Shown here: one piece after another, positions 9,901-21,600 of the stretch
Layout: the number at the start of each line of letters is the position of its first letter
Position numbering within the stretch: the first letter of the stretch is position 1
DNA from: Sipunculus nudus
Lineage: Eukaryota; Annelida; Sipuncula; Golfingiida; Sipunculidae
Assembly: GCA_026874595.1 (NCBI GenBank)
Contig: CM049308.1
Location: forward strand, 11,683,501-11,747,500
Length of the DNA stretch: 64,000 nt
Direction of reading: 5' to 3'
The notes under the pieces: model-generated
The model's input: only the letters and a program-made list of their open reading frames with translations
Told to the model about the DNA's origin: nothing
Database searches by the model: none
Program-made: the position numbers and the translations under genes

Positions 9901-12533
9901 TTTGTTTGCCTTAACAGTTGCTGTGTAACCATTTTGTGCGAAATTGAGTGATGGAATGGTCACTGTTTGCCTTAACAGTTGTTGCATGATTATTTTGTTT
10001 CTTTTACAGCTGTTGCTTGGTACTCTTTTTGCCCTAATGATATTTGCCTACGTGAGCCCTATTAATCCAGAATTGCCTTTAATATTTGTCCCTCAGTTAC
10101 TGGATGTGTACAGCTGCCATGGTCCGTCCAGCCATTAACTTTTAGTGTCACAGCGATAACTTACAATGGCTTTAATGGGTTTTCACAAAACTCACCATAA
10201 CTTCTTACCGGTAGATTATCTCGCCTGAGTTCTGTTATGAGCAAAATCCACATTTAGTAAGGTCAGAGGTCATAAGATATGCTACGGGTGTATTATGCAC
10301 CATCTTGATGATATTTAAGTTTTGCTGTTTAAATAAAAACCAGTTAAGTTAAAATCACTACTGGTAGTCCTTACAATAAAAGCAGTGGCATAATATGTCC
10401 TACAAAATCATAAGAAACATCACTCCTAATCAAGCTTGCTTAAAATGTGATGTTATTTGGGTGAGATTGTACCAGCAATATTCATGGGAGTTAATGCAGC
10501 TGACTGACAAGTTCAGAATTCATCAGAGATATAGCTGGGCTCTGACTGAAGATGAAATACTAAAGTTTCATTTGCCATAGGTTCCCAACCCTAAGTACCC
10601 TTGGTTAGGGGTTCACTTTACCCCTCGACTGGATGGGAGTATCTGGCTTGGACCCAACGCGGTGCTGGCTTTTAAACGAGAAGGCTACAGTCTGTCACAT
10701 ATCAGTGTTCCTGATATTGTAGATGCTGTCAGCTTTAGGTAATCACAGTACATTAAATATCTTTCTTAGCATATTTCTGCGCTGCCTTACATTATTAATA
10801 CACCATTACACACAATTTATAATATTTCAATCAAACTCTGTTTGTTATTACTGATTCTACTTATTATTGAAAATTTGTTTAACATATAATATATGATGCT
10901 GTGAAATATGGAACATTTGCCCAAAATGCCTCAAAATTGATTTTGGCTCCATCTGGTGTTCATTTTATGAACAAACTGTTTCAGCTGTTTGTTCATACAC
11001 AAGATTTCTTTATATGGAATGAATGAGCTGTATTTCTTATTTGTATCAATTTAATCATTATACATACATTTGTTCTTGCCTCTGATTTATTCCCTTGATT
11101 GACTGACACTCAAATGTTTGATATATATACATTATTGATGCAGCAGGCAACATCCAATCTGCATGTGATGTTTTGTCTTTGACCCTCTGTAACCCTCCAG
11201 ACTGCTGAATTATTATTAGTGAATAGTTAACCCTGCCCCCAGTGCCTTTCCCTCTCTGTACCTTTTAACACATTTTTTCTGCAGGTTAATTGTAGTATAG
11301 AACACTTTTTATAACAGTTTATCTAATCCTGCTTCATTCATTCTTTTTTGTCATATTTTTTTCTATTGATAACAAACTTGATCTTATTTAAAATTTTCTT
11401 ATGAAAATGAATATTGTTGTAAAATTGTAATATAATTATATGTAATATTATTCTAAAAATATACAAGTAAAAGCATTCACAGTACCTTACACATACACTG
11501 GAATCAACAGCAGACCATACATTTGGTCAGAGAGAATGTTAGCAGCTTTTCCTTCATCCCAATTCAAATCAGTTTACCTTTGATAAGTTGTGTTTTTCCA
11601 GAGGATTACGTAAGCTGGTCTTCTCTAACTTTTCCTACGCTGTTGGGGAGCTGTATCGGGGAGTGTACATTGCCGCTCAGGTCAAACAGCTCCAGCGATT
11701 TGTACCTCAGCTTCAGCTGTCTGATGTCACCAGGTAAAATTCTTGCACATATGCTACACCTTGTTGTTGTTAAAGTTAGTGTGAAGGTGGTCTCAAGAAA
11801 TTATTTACTTATAGACAGTCAAAGTCTCATGCACTGAGCATGGTCCATGTGCTTACATGCCAAGGGATTTAAATCCCATGCACTGGGGCTTTTGACAGCT
11901 TATTCCAAACTATTCATTAATTCAAAGTAATTGTGTAGAAGAGCTGATGTACATCTGTTTGACTAGAAAGCATCAAAATTGTAAAAAAAAAAAAAAAAAT
12001 TCCACAGACCTCAATAATATAATGTAACATACTGCACATATAATAATATTGTTTGAAATCATGTAAAGTTGGAAAAGGTAAACAAAAAACATTCATAACA
12101 GTACTTTTTGTGAAGCCAATCACTGTACTGAACTTTTCACAAGATTGTACTTTTTGATTAGTTGCTTACAGACTTTCATAGGCTTTCAGAACTACCAGCT
12201 TTGTATCTTTTTCTGCAAATCTTCATTATATGTACTGGCAGGTGACTTTTCAAACACCCATCCCTCCCCACCTTTATATGTATTAGAAAATTATAATGTA
12301 GCATGTATAATGTTTTAATATAACTGTTGATTGACAGGGGTCCAGCTGGTGTGCGAGCCCAGGCCTTGGACACTGACGGGAACCTGGTGGATGACTTTGT
12401 GTTTGACGGAGGAGTAGGAGACTTAGGAAGCAGGATGTTACATGTACGTAACGCTCCATCACCCGGTGCAACATCGTCTCTGGCAATCGCCAAGATGGTA
12501 GCTGACGAGTGCCAACAGAGGTTCAGCCTATGA
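796..12533 (+). CDS. L2HGDH: L-2-hydroxyglutarate dehydrogenase, partial gene (5' exons outside window)
   Basis: The family is a mitochondrial FAD-dependent enzyme that oxidises L-2-hydroxyglutarate to 2-oxoglutarate, a metabolite-repair reaction. Exons with consistent GT-AG junctions and phases: 796-947, 1843-1974, 3291-3470, 4620-4802, one of 5818-5975 or 10581-10738, 11602-11733 and 12338-12533. Joined with one alternative they encode about 377 residues. Family signatures are visible: [75 protein letters not shown] and [14 protein letters not shown]. The human protein is about 463 residues. The missing N-terminal ~85, with the targeting peptide and the FAD-binding GxGxxG loop, must lie left of base 1. 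The gene converges on EIF4A3. What is odd is the duplicated fifth coding position, described separately. The identity is very secure. Confidence 0.96.
1189..1430. repeat. 242-bp direct repeat, copy 2
   Basis: Same sequence as 1-242. Together the two copies bracket L2HGDH exon 796-947. Confidence 0.9.
1843..1974 (+). CDS. L2HGDH: L2HGDH exon B
   Basis: Acceptor atttcag and donor gtcagt, phase 0 to 0, 44 codons. It starts [13 protein letters not shown] and ends EPNCQ, continuing directly from CGK of the previous exon as in the animal family. Confidence 0.94.
1975..3290 (+). other. L2HGDH intron, nothing recognised
   Basis: AT-rich intron sequence. I see no RNA gene, clear mobile element or conserved coding piece. 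Confidence 0.6.
3291..3470 (+). CDS. L2HGDH: L2HGDH exon C
   Basis: Acceptor tttttttag and donor gtgatt, phase 0 to 0, 60 codons. It contains [16 protein letters not shown], the family's conserved GIVD segment, and ends VTIVGKNQ. Confidence 0.94.
3820..4435. repeat. Minisatellite, ~20 bp unit
   Basis: About thirty irregular units resembling gttcactgttacactgaggg, in the intron before exon 4620-4802. Confidence 0.88.
4620..4802 (+). CDS. L2HGDH: L2HGDH exon D
   Basis: Acceptor gtttttcag and donor gtagtt, phase 0 to 0, 61 codons. It encodes [18 protein letters not shown] and then [16 protein letters not shown], ending GNIYP. It must be joined to one of the two following alternative exons. Joined straight to exon 11602-11733 the frame reads AGG ATT ACG TAA and stops. 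Confidence 0.95.
5220..5519. mobile_element. MITE, GGCC family, copy 1
   Basis: 300 bp with ~30-bp imperfect terminal inverted repeats. The left end contains GGTTCTCAGGCAC, the right end contains GTGCCTGAGAACC, and the extreme ends are AGGCC and GGGCCT. There is no coding capacity. Three related copies lie at 31846, 46453 and 47743. Confidence 0.75.
5818..5975 (+). CDS. L2HGDH: L2HGDH alternative exon E1
   Basis: Acceptor ttttaacag and donor gtatgt, 158 bp, enters in phase 0 and leaves in phase 2. It encodes [16 protein letters not shown] and the [15 protein letters not shown] core, then the variable tail [16 protein letters not shown]. Its core is slightly closer to the human sequence ([14 protein letters not shown]) than that of the sister exon at 10581. 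Exon length, phase and boundaries are identical to the sister exon, which points to tandem exon duplication with both copies kept under coding constraint. Confidence 0.93.
6795..7047. repeat. 33-bp minisatellite, left part
   Basis: Units of about 33 bp containing tgcctcaacagttgctgcat. The array is interrupted by the inverted-repeat element at 7048-9457 and resumes at 9481. Confidence 0.85.
7048..9457. mobile_element. Non-autonomous inverted-repeat element with internal ~285-bp tandem units
   Basis: It starts GTATCCCCAGACA and ends with the exact reverse complement TGTCTGGGGATAC, a 13-bp terminal inverted repeat, and splits the 33-bp minisatellite. The inside is five to six tandem units of ~285 bp. 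The marker ggatgataattcctgc recurs near 7892, 8178, 8460, 8747 and 9205, with a variant near 9029. Each unit carries one or two AGGTCAAAGGTCA-type motifs. No transposase frame is visible and no clear target duplication was found, so the superfamily is unassigned. Confidence 0.7.
9481..10010. repeat. 33-bp minisatellite, right part
   Basis: About fifteen more units of the array that begins at 6795, with the same tgcctcaacagttgctgcat core. Confidence 0.85.
10581..10738 (+). CDS. L2HGDH: L2HGDH alternative exon E2
   Basis: Acceptor tttgccatag and donor gtaatc, also 158 bp with phases 0 to 2. It encodes [16 protein letters not shown] and [15 protein letters not shown], then a different tail, [17 protein letters not shown] hand alignment with E1 gives 36 of 52 identical residues. 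The core is almost invariant and the tail mostly changed. Read after E1, this exon is in the wrong frame and reaches a TAG at its ninth full codon, so the two cannot be used together. No stop or splice damage is visible in its own frame, so it looks functional and not a relic. Confidence 0.92.
10739..11601 (+). other. L2HGDH intron after exon E2
   Basis: AT-rich intron. I see no repeat array, RNA gene or coding piece in it. Confidence 0.55.
11602..11733 (+). CDS. L2HGDH: L2HGDH exon F
   Basis: Acceptor tgtttttccag and donor gtaaaa, phase 2 to 2. With the AG left by either alternative exon it reads [20 protein letters not shown] and then [15 protein letters not shown]. This matches the human segment LIKLASQNFSYGVTEMYK. 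Confidence 0.93.
12338..12533 (+). CDS. L2HGDH: L2HGDH last exon and stop
   Basis: Acceptor ttgacag, starts in phase 2. It encodes [12 protein letters not shown], then [22 protein letters not shown] and [17 protein letters not shown], ending QQRFSL and TGA at 12531-12533. The human protein ends in the same way (DEVQQRFEL), so the C-terminus is complete. Confidence 0.95.
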
Positions 12534-12693
12534 TGAATCCCTACAAATAGCCAAGGTCTCTGGAGTTGGTGATTACAGAAGAGTGCTTGAAAGGCATAGG
12601 AAGCATTTTCAACTTAAAGGAAATTTTGTTCTTCATAATAGTCAGCATAATATTAAAATAGGGTAAACAATGTAAATTTCACTATATTTATAC

Positions 12694-12856
12694 AGTAAAA
12701 CCTCAAACTTTTGACCAACAGTTATACCTTGAAAAAGTGGTTGCATTTTGAGTGAGGTCTTATACACTGAGTAAATTAAGAATTGGGACCATTAACAAGT
12801 GGTTATATTTTTAGGTGGTTGCTAAAGATAGGTGATTGTTGGGCAAGGTTTTTACT
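12694..12856. mobile_element. Short MITE, 'gaccacc' family
   Basis: ~160 bp with imperfect inverted ends: AGTAAAACCT at the left and AAGGTTTTTACT at the right. It resembles the elements at 17659 and 18487. Confidence 0.5.
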
Positions 12857-12883
12857 TTATGAATTTAATACTGTAATCTCATA

Positions 12884-12889
12884 AATAAA
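12884..12889 (+). promoter_or_regulatory. Candidate poly(A) signal of L2HGDH
   Basis: An AATAAA lies about 350 bp after the stop codon, just beyond a MITE at 12694-12856. It is the first canonical signal I noticed on the plus strand after the stop. In AT-rich DNA such hexamers are common, so this is only a candidate. Confidence 0.3.
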
Positions 12890-15617
12890 GTTTAATTAAA
12901 AGCTAAAGGACAAATGTTCATTCAGTGAAATTATAAAATTTGCACAAAAGTTAGTATCATACTTAAACACTAATAACTGAGTAATACTGTAACCTCATGA
13001 ATACTCAGGAAGTCCGAGGTGACAAAAGGGGTTTTAATGATTCAAAAGTGTAACAGGTCACACTCCCCTTTACTTAATCACCTTCACAAAATCAGTATGT
13101 TGATTAAAGAAATAGGTCATCATGCAGAAAGAAATGATTATGTCATATTTATCTGCACTTTGGTTATGGTGAATTAATTATCACACGTAGCTTACTCTAA
13201 ACCAGGTTAAAACAGGAGGAAACAGAAGAGCAGAGAAAGGATGTTATTTTCCAGAATCATCACCCCACATGTTCTATTTAGGGCTTATATACTCAAAAAT
13301 TTTAAATTGTTATTACCATTATGTATCTTAAATCACATGGTGCTATATTTTATAATTGACATTTGTGTTTTACACATGTACAAATACTGATTTACCAATT
13401 ATACTTTGCTGCATCACACACACAACCAGTTTTGTTGAATTTCTTGGAAGCTTCAAAATTTCATAACAGCCTAGTGTTATTGAATTGTTTTCCTTGAAAG
13501 AACACTGGAAGGAGTGAACATTAAAAGGTAAACCTTAAAGTATGTCACTGAAATAACAGCATTTTATACACCATTATTTACGAGAATTTTGTTCCTCTGA
13601 TTCACCATATAAGATGTATATAATTTTTTGTTACTGATCAAATAATGTGGTTGGCTTCATATATGCGATTTTCATTGTTTCAACAAGGTTCTATTTTTGC
13701 AGTCTTACTACAGAGTAATATATACACAGAGTATATCCACCATTTTATTATTATTTCAATTTGTACATTATTTCCAGAGTACATGGAAATCTTCAACAGT
13801 GGAAATTCCTGATGATTATAGGCAGATAATCTAAAAGATCTGATACTTTTAATAGAAGTCCTTGATAGGTGTATAGCATAAAACATGTTATCACTTGTAA
13901 TACCAATTGTTTGAGATTTATGGATAATGTGTTAGGTGAATATGACCAATCATGTACCTGTACTCATAAGGAGTCTTGTTCATAATTTATTTTCTCAAGA
14001 ACAACCCCCCCCCCCCCCCTTTCCATGAATATCACAATTTGAAACTAGTGAAGACAAACTAACCACAGTGTGTTTTATAGGTTTATGATTATTTCAAATT
14101 TTTATCTAGTATTGATTTGAATTTATATACATGTAGTCATTTTGTTAACCGTGACATGCCAAACTGGCATATTATTAACAGAAATATACACCTTTTCATC
14201 AAATGATTAATATATATTATACCATAGTAGTTTTAGAAGTTAAATCACAAGGTTCTATGTGTATGCTTTCTAATCAGGCCAAAACATATCTCATCAAGGT
14301 ATTTCAGGGTGTTTTAAATGGATCTCTTGAATGTCAATCATTTTAAATAAAAAAGGTAGTCAAGTTAACTTGTTTCTTTTTCATGCATTTCTTTCAAGTG
14401 AGCCCCTGCCAAAGTCTTTCACATAGAAAAATTAAAAAAAAAAAATTCCAGCAATGATTGGCAGAGAATGAATGGTATGCAAGGCAAGACTCAAAAAAAA
14501 ATTATCTACCACTGTGGAAAATTTGAATGGCATCACCTATGCCAGACTACTGGTCACTCCTCAGAAATGCAAAATACTATGAAATTTTTATTTAGTGTGA
14601 CAGCATTTTTGTGAGAAAGCTGCAGACAGACAACTCTCCCGAACAGTGAAATGTTCCATTTATTACCAGATTAACATATATCACTCCTTATCCGGTGTGG
14701 TATAACCATACGGTTAATATTGTAACATTAGTGAAATGCAGATTATCTTTTGTAATAATTACAAATCTAATGGTTGTTTGCATACTAGCTGCAATCAACG
14801 AAGAACCACCATACATGCGCATCAACAGAAAGAACACCTTGTACATACAATAGTTTAATAAAATGTTCTTAGACTCATTCACACTTTGTACATAACATTT
14901 ATGACTCTACCAAAATATGAAATACACACTTGTTCATCTTTTTTATGGAAAATATAGCCCTTTTCCCCTCATTAACTGGATACTGGTACTACTGATGAAA
15001 CTAAAACTGTAATCCTCACAAAAGAAAACAGGTTGCCAATGAACACAAAGGGCCACTGACTACTCTGGAGTGGCATAGTGTTTCATTTATTCAAATATAC
15101 TTATGTGTAGAGTTTATAATATGTCAAGGTAACACTGAGATCTGTCTGCAAATGGTTTCTTGTTTCACTGACTGGAACATTTATATTACAACAATCCAGA
15201 AGATTATGTTGCCTAAAGGAATCTGTTACTTGTATCCCCATATTATTTCAGTGCTTGTTGTGGCAAGTCCACCAGTTTGTAAAATGTAATATATTCAGTA
15301 AGAAACGCTGCCATGTACATAGTAAAGCTAACTACAGCACAATGTCTTGACAATATAGTCCAGTCATACCGCATGGTTAATGACAAAACTTAGTATCTCC
15401 ATCCAAGATGCTTGCTGTTTCACCATTAAGTAAATTGTGTTTTCGAGTAAAAACACGAGGGTTCCATATGTCAGTGCTGAGATGTGACAGCTGATATAAA
15501 TGTCAGTGGCTGACTCAGTGGACCAGTTCTTGCTACATGAAGCTGTACATTTGTGAATCAGCCATCCTGTTCTTGCTGCCAATATTTCTCATTCTTCATT
15601 CTCTCAGATTTCCCCTC

Positions 15618-15634
15618 TTATATCAAGTCAGCAA
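15618..15634 (-). CDS. EIF4A3: EIF4A3 exon 11 (17 coding bases)
   Basis: Acceptor ttattacag, then TTGCTGACTTGATATAA. With the G left by exon 10 this gives VADLI and stop, exactly the human C-terminus. Confidence 0.93.
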
Positions 15635-18600
15635 CTGTAATAAAAACAATCACAAATTTAATTCACAAGTTCTAAAATAAACAGCAAAAATGGCGTTTAA
15701 TCAATTTCTGCACTAATATCAGCTATAGCACCATATTTGCCTCCACCAGGAATGCCAGTGAATGCAAACACAATAGGGGGACACCTTGCATGGTGGAGGC
15801 TTGCATTCCTTAGAATACATATTTCTAGTTATTATATAATTTGAACCACAAGTTGCCCTGGGTTGACTTTCTGAGCATGAAATATTATGAATATAAGCAT
15901 GACTTGTCAGCTTGGGAGGGGAGCATCTGAAAACCCATATCAGATTGATAAAGACACCTCTTGATGCCTATAGTTTAATGCTTATTAATCCAATTACTTA
16001 AAAAGCCCTCTTTGCCTCTGTATAACTGCCAACATTTTGGTATAGGGGACAGTTTAGCAAACCAATTTTAATGTTCTCTAAGGGAAGACTAACAAACTTA
16101 TCTTAATGGTTCTCTCAGAAATATAAGTCTTTGTACAGATGTGTCCATTCACTTAAGTGGAAGACTGCTAAGGCAGTGTTATAATTATAAATATATATAT
16201 TAATATTCACTTATTCAATTCTTGTACTTGTTATTTCTGTTACTCATAGATACCTTCCAGAATCTGTGAATATTATATGTTTAAATTTCCAGCCATGCAT
16301 CCTTACTCTATCCAATGTTAACAGTAATTAATCATTTATGTGTCACTGTCCTACCAGTGAGTTGTTGAGGCTCAGCATAGCGTATAATAATGAATCATCA
16401 ACATCATAAACACAGCGTCATCACAGCCTTCCAGCAGAGGACAAAATATCTGCTCAGTTTTAATTACACTTACCCTAAGGGACCATTACCTAATTGAGTT
16501 TAACAAATATTGTCATGGACATATAATGTCTGCAAGAGGCTGACCATGATATTCTACCAAGATAAAGAGAACGAAAGCCGTAAAAGTGTGAGAGCCACTT
16601 ACCATTCATAGGCATTTCATCAATCTGTGTGGAGTAGTACTGTTCAATATCACGTAAAATCCTGATGTCATCATTCTTTACAAAGTTAATGGCCACACCC
16701 TTTCTGCCAAATCTTCCTGAACGACCAATCCTGTGAAGATCAGAAGCGAATTTACACATTCAAATAGCACAAACAATTAAATGCACTTTAAGTAACATGA
16801 GTGAGAAATTCAGCATAGCGTATCATATAAAATCACTGTACTGGTACTCAAAGATTCATAATTTACTCATCATCATTTCTCACTAAAGGGCTCATTACTT
16901 TCATTCTATTAAAATGATAATCTGGCCTTGCGGACATAAGCACTATATAAAATGACTCTACTGGTAATACATGCATAACTCATCAGCCAATACAGAAAAA
17001 ATCAGTAAATATTTGAAAATTTTCAGAAAGAAAATATTGTCAATTTCTCCAACCAAATTGATTGTTCTTGAATAAATGAAATTGGCTACAGACTAGTAAA
17101 TTAAATAACTTTTATTTAATTGTCCTAATGTCTTTATCAAATCAAATTTCATCATGTTAAATGGAAGAAACAATAATTTTTAGAAAGCGTAAGTATGTTT
17201 TGTGGCCTACTTTAATATTTTACTATCCAGTGGAGAAACATACAGACCTGTGTATGTACAATTCTCTGTTGTTTGGCAGGTCATAGTTGATGACCAATGA
17301 GACCTGTTGAACATCAAGACCACGGGCCCACACATCTGTTGTGATCAACACTCGGCTATATGGATGAAAAAATATATGTTTATATCACTGAGACATGTAG
17401 AAAACATACACAATACAACAACAGTTCAACAACTCCTACACTGGATGAGCAGAAGAGATCTAAATTAATTATTGAGAGTGGTTCATACCTGGAACCAGCA
17501 AACATTTACCATTCATCAGCATTGATCCATGATGAACTGGACAAAAAAGTGCAAGGTTATGCGAGTAATAAATTACTGTCAAGTAATTGCAGTGTACAGA
17601 AAATTTCAGTGTACAAGTAGTTCTTGCAAATGTTCTGAAGTATCGGTAACTCATAATTACAGTAAAATCTTGCCAGCATGAACACCTGTGGAACCAGCCA
17701 AAGGGGTTGTGTTAGTGGGAGTTTTTTTTTTATGATGATTCACATTAGCCTGGGACCAAAAAAGTGGATGTATTAGTGGGGTCTTTGAGATAGTGGGGTG
17801 GTCACCAGGCAAGATTCTCTGTAAGACCTATTTTCCCCATTTTAGCTCTTTTTTTCATTCTATTTCCACTTCTATAAAATATTTGTATTTTACTTAGGTA
17901 CATCAGTAATAAAAGCACTTAACAGCAGGAAAGGTAATCTTTGCCCAGGGAGCTCTTCAAAAACACATGTAAATACAGAAGGTTATGAATGTGTCTAGTT
18001 TTGCAGTGTTCAGCTTAAAAGAAACTCCTCCCCCTTCCCCCTCATATCATAATTGAAATGCCAATGGAAGACTCAGTATAGCGTATAATATTACATCACA
18101 GTGCTCATTTATATGCTTGTCATCATTGCCTTCACTTAATGGCCTAAAAGCCTGATAAACAGGATTGCAAAATAAACACTTATTATTCTTTTTTTGTTTT
18201 GTTTTTTTCAACAATAAAGTCACAATTTACCATAATACACATCAGTATATATCAACATACAGTAGAAAATAACATACGTTGCTCCGGATCTGAATTCTTT
18301 CATGATAGCTTCCCTCTCTTTCTGTGGCATGTCTCCATGCATGGACGATACAGTGAAGTTTGCTTCACACATTTTCTCTGTCAACCAATCCACCTGGGAA
18401 GCACAATAATAAATTCTGGCTCTAATAACTAATGATCAAAGGTGGGCGACTAGTGCTTTATGTTTTTTTTCCATTTCCGGCAACTATAGTGAAACCAGTG
18501 TAATAGGACCACCTGTGTGACTGGATAAAAGTTGTCTTACTTCACAGGTGGTCTTACTAGACTGGTCAGTTATAACCAGTGGGAATGCTTTTGGTTCAGG

Positions 18601-21600
18601 CAAGGGAGGTCTTAATAGACCGGGGGTCTTTCAGACAGGTTCCACTGTACATCCTTTCCATTGTACAACAGTATATGCCAATCAACCAATATAATGATCA
18701 GCATAAGATGATTTGTTCCACCAGCCACTGGCCACTATATCATTGCACATTCTTAAACACAATCTTTCTTTTATGAAATGAAATAGGTTAAAGACAAGAA
18801 AATATCATCAACAGCTTATTTTATATTTTGACTTTTTCTTCCTTCCTCATCACCTTTCAGTCAGGTAAACTAGCAAGGCCGAAGTGTTGCCTTCCTTATT
18901 TTGACATCTGAATCATATTGACATGAATATTCATGACACCAGCATCCAAATGAAGTCCATCACAAGACTTCATGCATATGACCAAAGCCCTTCATAACAT
19001 TATCAAAAACAACACACCATGAAGAAAGTGATTTATTGCATTATTTACCAAATCTGATTTGTCTAGTTTTTTCTTGCTAATTACATTCTTCATTATTTGC
19101 TAGAAATTTGCACTTGGACAATAGGATGCACATTTTTAAAGCCATCAGAAAATATCTATAGATAAAGCAAATGTTGACACATTTTCCCTTCCATAATCTT
19201 AAAAATTACATTATAAAACGGTCAGGTGAATGGACAAAACAAACCTGCAACTGCCATCATTTTTGTATTCAATTTTGAATAACTAAAACTTAATCATGTG
19301 TTACAGTAATAAATCACAGACGGAGCCACCTATATTTACCTTTCTTTTTGTGTTACAGAAGATGACGGCTTGTGTAATGGTCAGTGTATCGTAGAGGTCA
19401 CACAATGTGTCAAATTTCCATTCTTCCCTTTCCACAGCCACAAAGAACTGTTTGATGCCCTCCAGTGTCAATTCATCACTGTAAATATATAATAACATGG
19501 ATACAAGTTTTTTTTAACAGGATTTAGACAAGGAAAGATCACTTAATTAACAGGTATTCTTTGTAACTGAACATTTTATATTTGATTTTAAATCACATTT
19601 ACAACAAGCAAATCTCAATTAATCATTGTTTTTCATTCCAGCATGAGTAATTCAGAATAGCGTATATGTTAATCATTATGTTTCAATTTGTGATATAAAA
19701 TATCATCATAATCTCTCATACATGAACAAGGAAATACTTGCTTACCTTACATTTATTAATAACTCAAAAGTTCTGAGCAGAGAATTAAAAATAACACTCA
19801 ATAAAACCACTTCATATATTGGGTAAGATATTAAGAGCATTATATGACTGGTAAATACAACAGCTGCTGAAGAGGACTGCCACCTGTAAAGACGACGTAA
19901 AAATCCTCCCTAACTTTACCACCCACACAATGAATTGCCAGGATCATTCTGTAAATTATCAGATATTCAAGAGTTAAATAAACAATTCAAATATTTTCAA
20001 GAAATCAAACAGACTAAAAAATTCATAAAATATTCCAGCAAATGCTAAAATCCCTGAATCTCTGAGGGTAAAACAGAAACATTTCCTGGAATTTCAACTT
20101 TCCAGAATATCCCATAAATGCTAATATAAATAACTAAATTACAGGACTCTTACAATTCAATCTCTGTGTAGTATTTAGGGTTTATTTGAACAATCAGGTT
20201 GAAATAACTGACCGTTTGACCAAGATCCTGATGGGCTCTGTCATGAACTTGCTGGTCATTTCCAGGATCTCGTGAGGCAGCGTGGCAGAGATGAGGACGA
20301 CTTGCGTGGCAGGGGGAAGATATCTGTACACATCGTAGATCTGTTCCTTAAAACCTAGAGGGCAAGATAACAAAACATAATAGAACAAGAACACAGTCAT
20401 GAAGTATGTACACTGACTGATAATTATTACATTACTTGACAATGATTTGACCTGAAATTGGTATGCAATTTCAGATTGAGAAATTCAGAATAGCGTATAG
20501 ACAGATCACTGTGGTTTCACTCAATGATATAAAATATCATCATCATCATTCCTCAAACTGAAAAATGTCAATAATCAAAAATAATATATTTAAATATAAC
20601 TCTTTAATTTCAATTATATTAATAATTTAGTCATCAAAATTGCAAGCTGCACAATAAGGAGTTTTAGAAGTATCTGAAGATAACTTAAGTAGTCCCCATT
20701 TGAAATTTGATTTATCAACCCATTTGAATAGTTTGCAAAGACCATTAATTGATGTTTTACATAATCAGACACATTTAACACTATAACTAACTCTGCATAC
20801 TGCAAGATTGATAAAACATTATTCTACCAAATATTGTTTAATATGGATAAAGCACATTTGCTCTAGTTGTTAACATATTATAATACAACTGCTCAAGTTG
20901 TTAATGAAGTGAATGTTGGTGCAAGGGTGCTTGGAACAATGTGACCACCAGGCTAAGATACTATGATGAAGGATTTTGTTTGATTAAACTGAGGTAATGT
21001 TTGGAAAAATTTTCTTATCTTCTACACAAAAGCTCAAAGAATGCAGGTTACTTGGTTTTCTGTAAATAAATCATGATCCAGATGCCAATATGAAACATGA
21101 GCTGCCCACCTTTGTTCAACATTTCATCAGCTTCGTCCAACACTAGCATTTTGATTGATCTGGTCCGCAAGTTTCTCCTTCTGATCATGTCTGTTAAAAT
21201 ACAGCAAATATATCAGTGTTACATATAAATCACAAACCAACATAACTTAAAGAGTATGAGAAACACTTGACACCAAAGTGCTAAAAAAACAGTTTTCTTT
21301 AAGATGGCTCAGTCTTATGCATGTTTGAATCATTTAGGCTCATGGCTACACTGAAAAGTCATCACTGCCATCACAAGATGTTGTACTAATGTTATTAAGA
21401 GCATACACCTTATGTATATTTTATCAATTTTTAAATTAATTAGTAATGACTGTAAAACTGTATGCCATAAGTATATTAAAGCATACCTTCAAAAGAAGAG
21501 GGATATAACTGTGCTGTGTATACATGTTCACTTGATGTAACCCTTAAAGACAATACGTATTAGGAATCATGGTGGATATATACAATAATTCAGTACTGTA

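Larger units (their letters stand above)
12534..15617. other. Convergent intergenic region between L2HGDH and EIF4A3
   Basis: It holds the 3' UTRs of the two converging genes, a MITE at 12694-12856 and a C tract near 14006-14021. On the minus strand a possible EIF4A3 poly(A) signal (AATAAA read on the minus strand) lies at 15086-15091. I see no other gene. Confidence 0.6.

Noticed and set aside
380-10010. CRISPR-like arrays
   Set aside because: Units are contiguous or diverged tandem repeats without unique spacers, and the genome is eukaryotic.
15364-15582. Minus-strand frame just downstream of EIF4A3
   Set aside because: It lies in the expected 3' UTR, has no family signature and no start context.
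18695-18815. Possible C/D snoRNA in EIF4A3 intron 7
   Set aside because: The boxes are about 115 nt apart and no terminal stem pairs.
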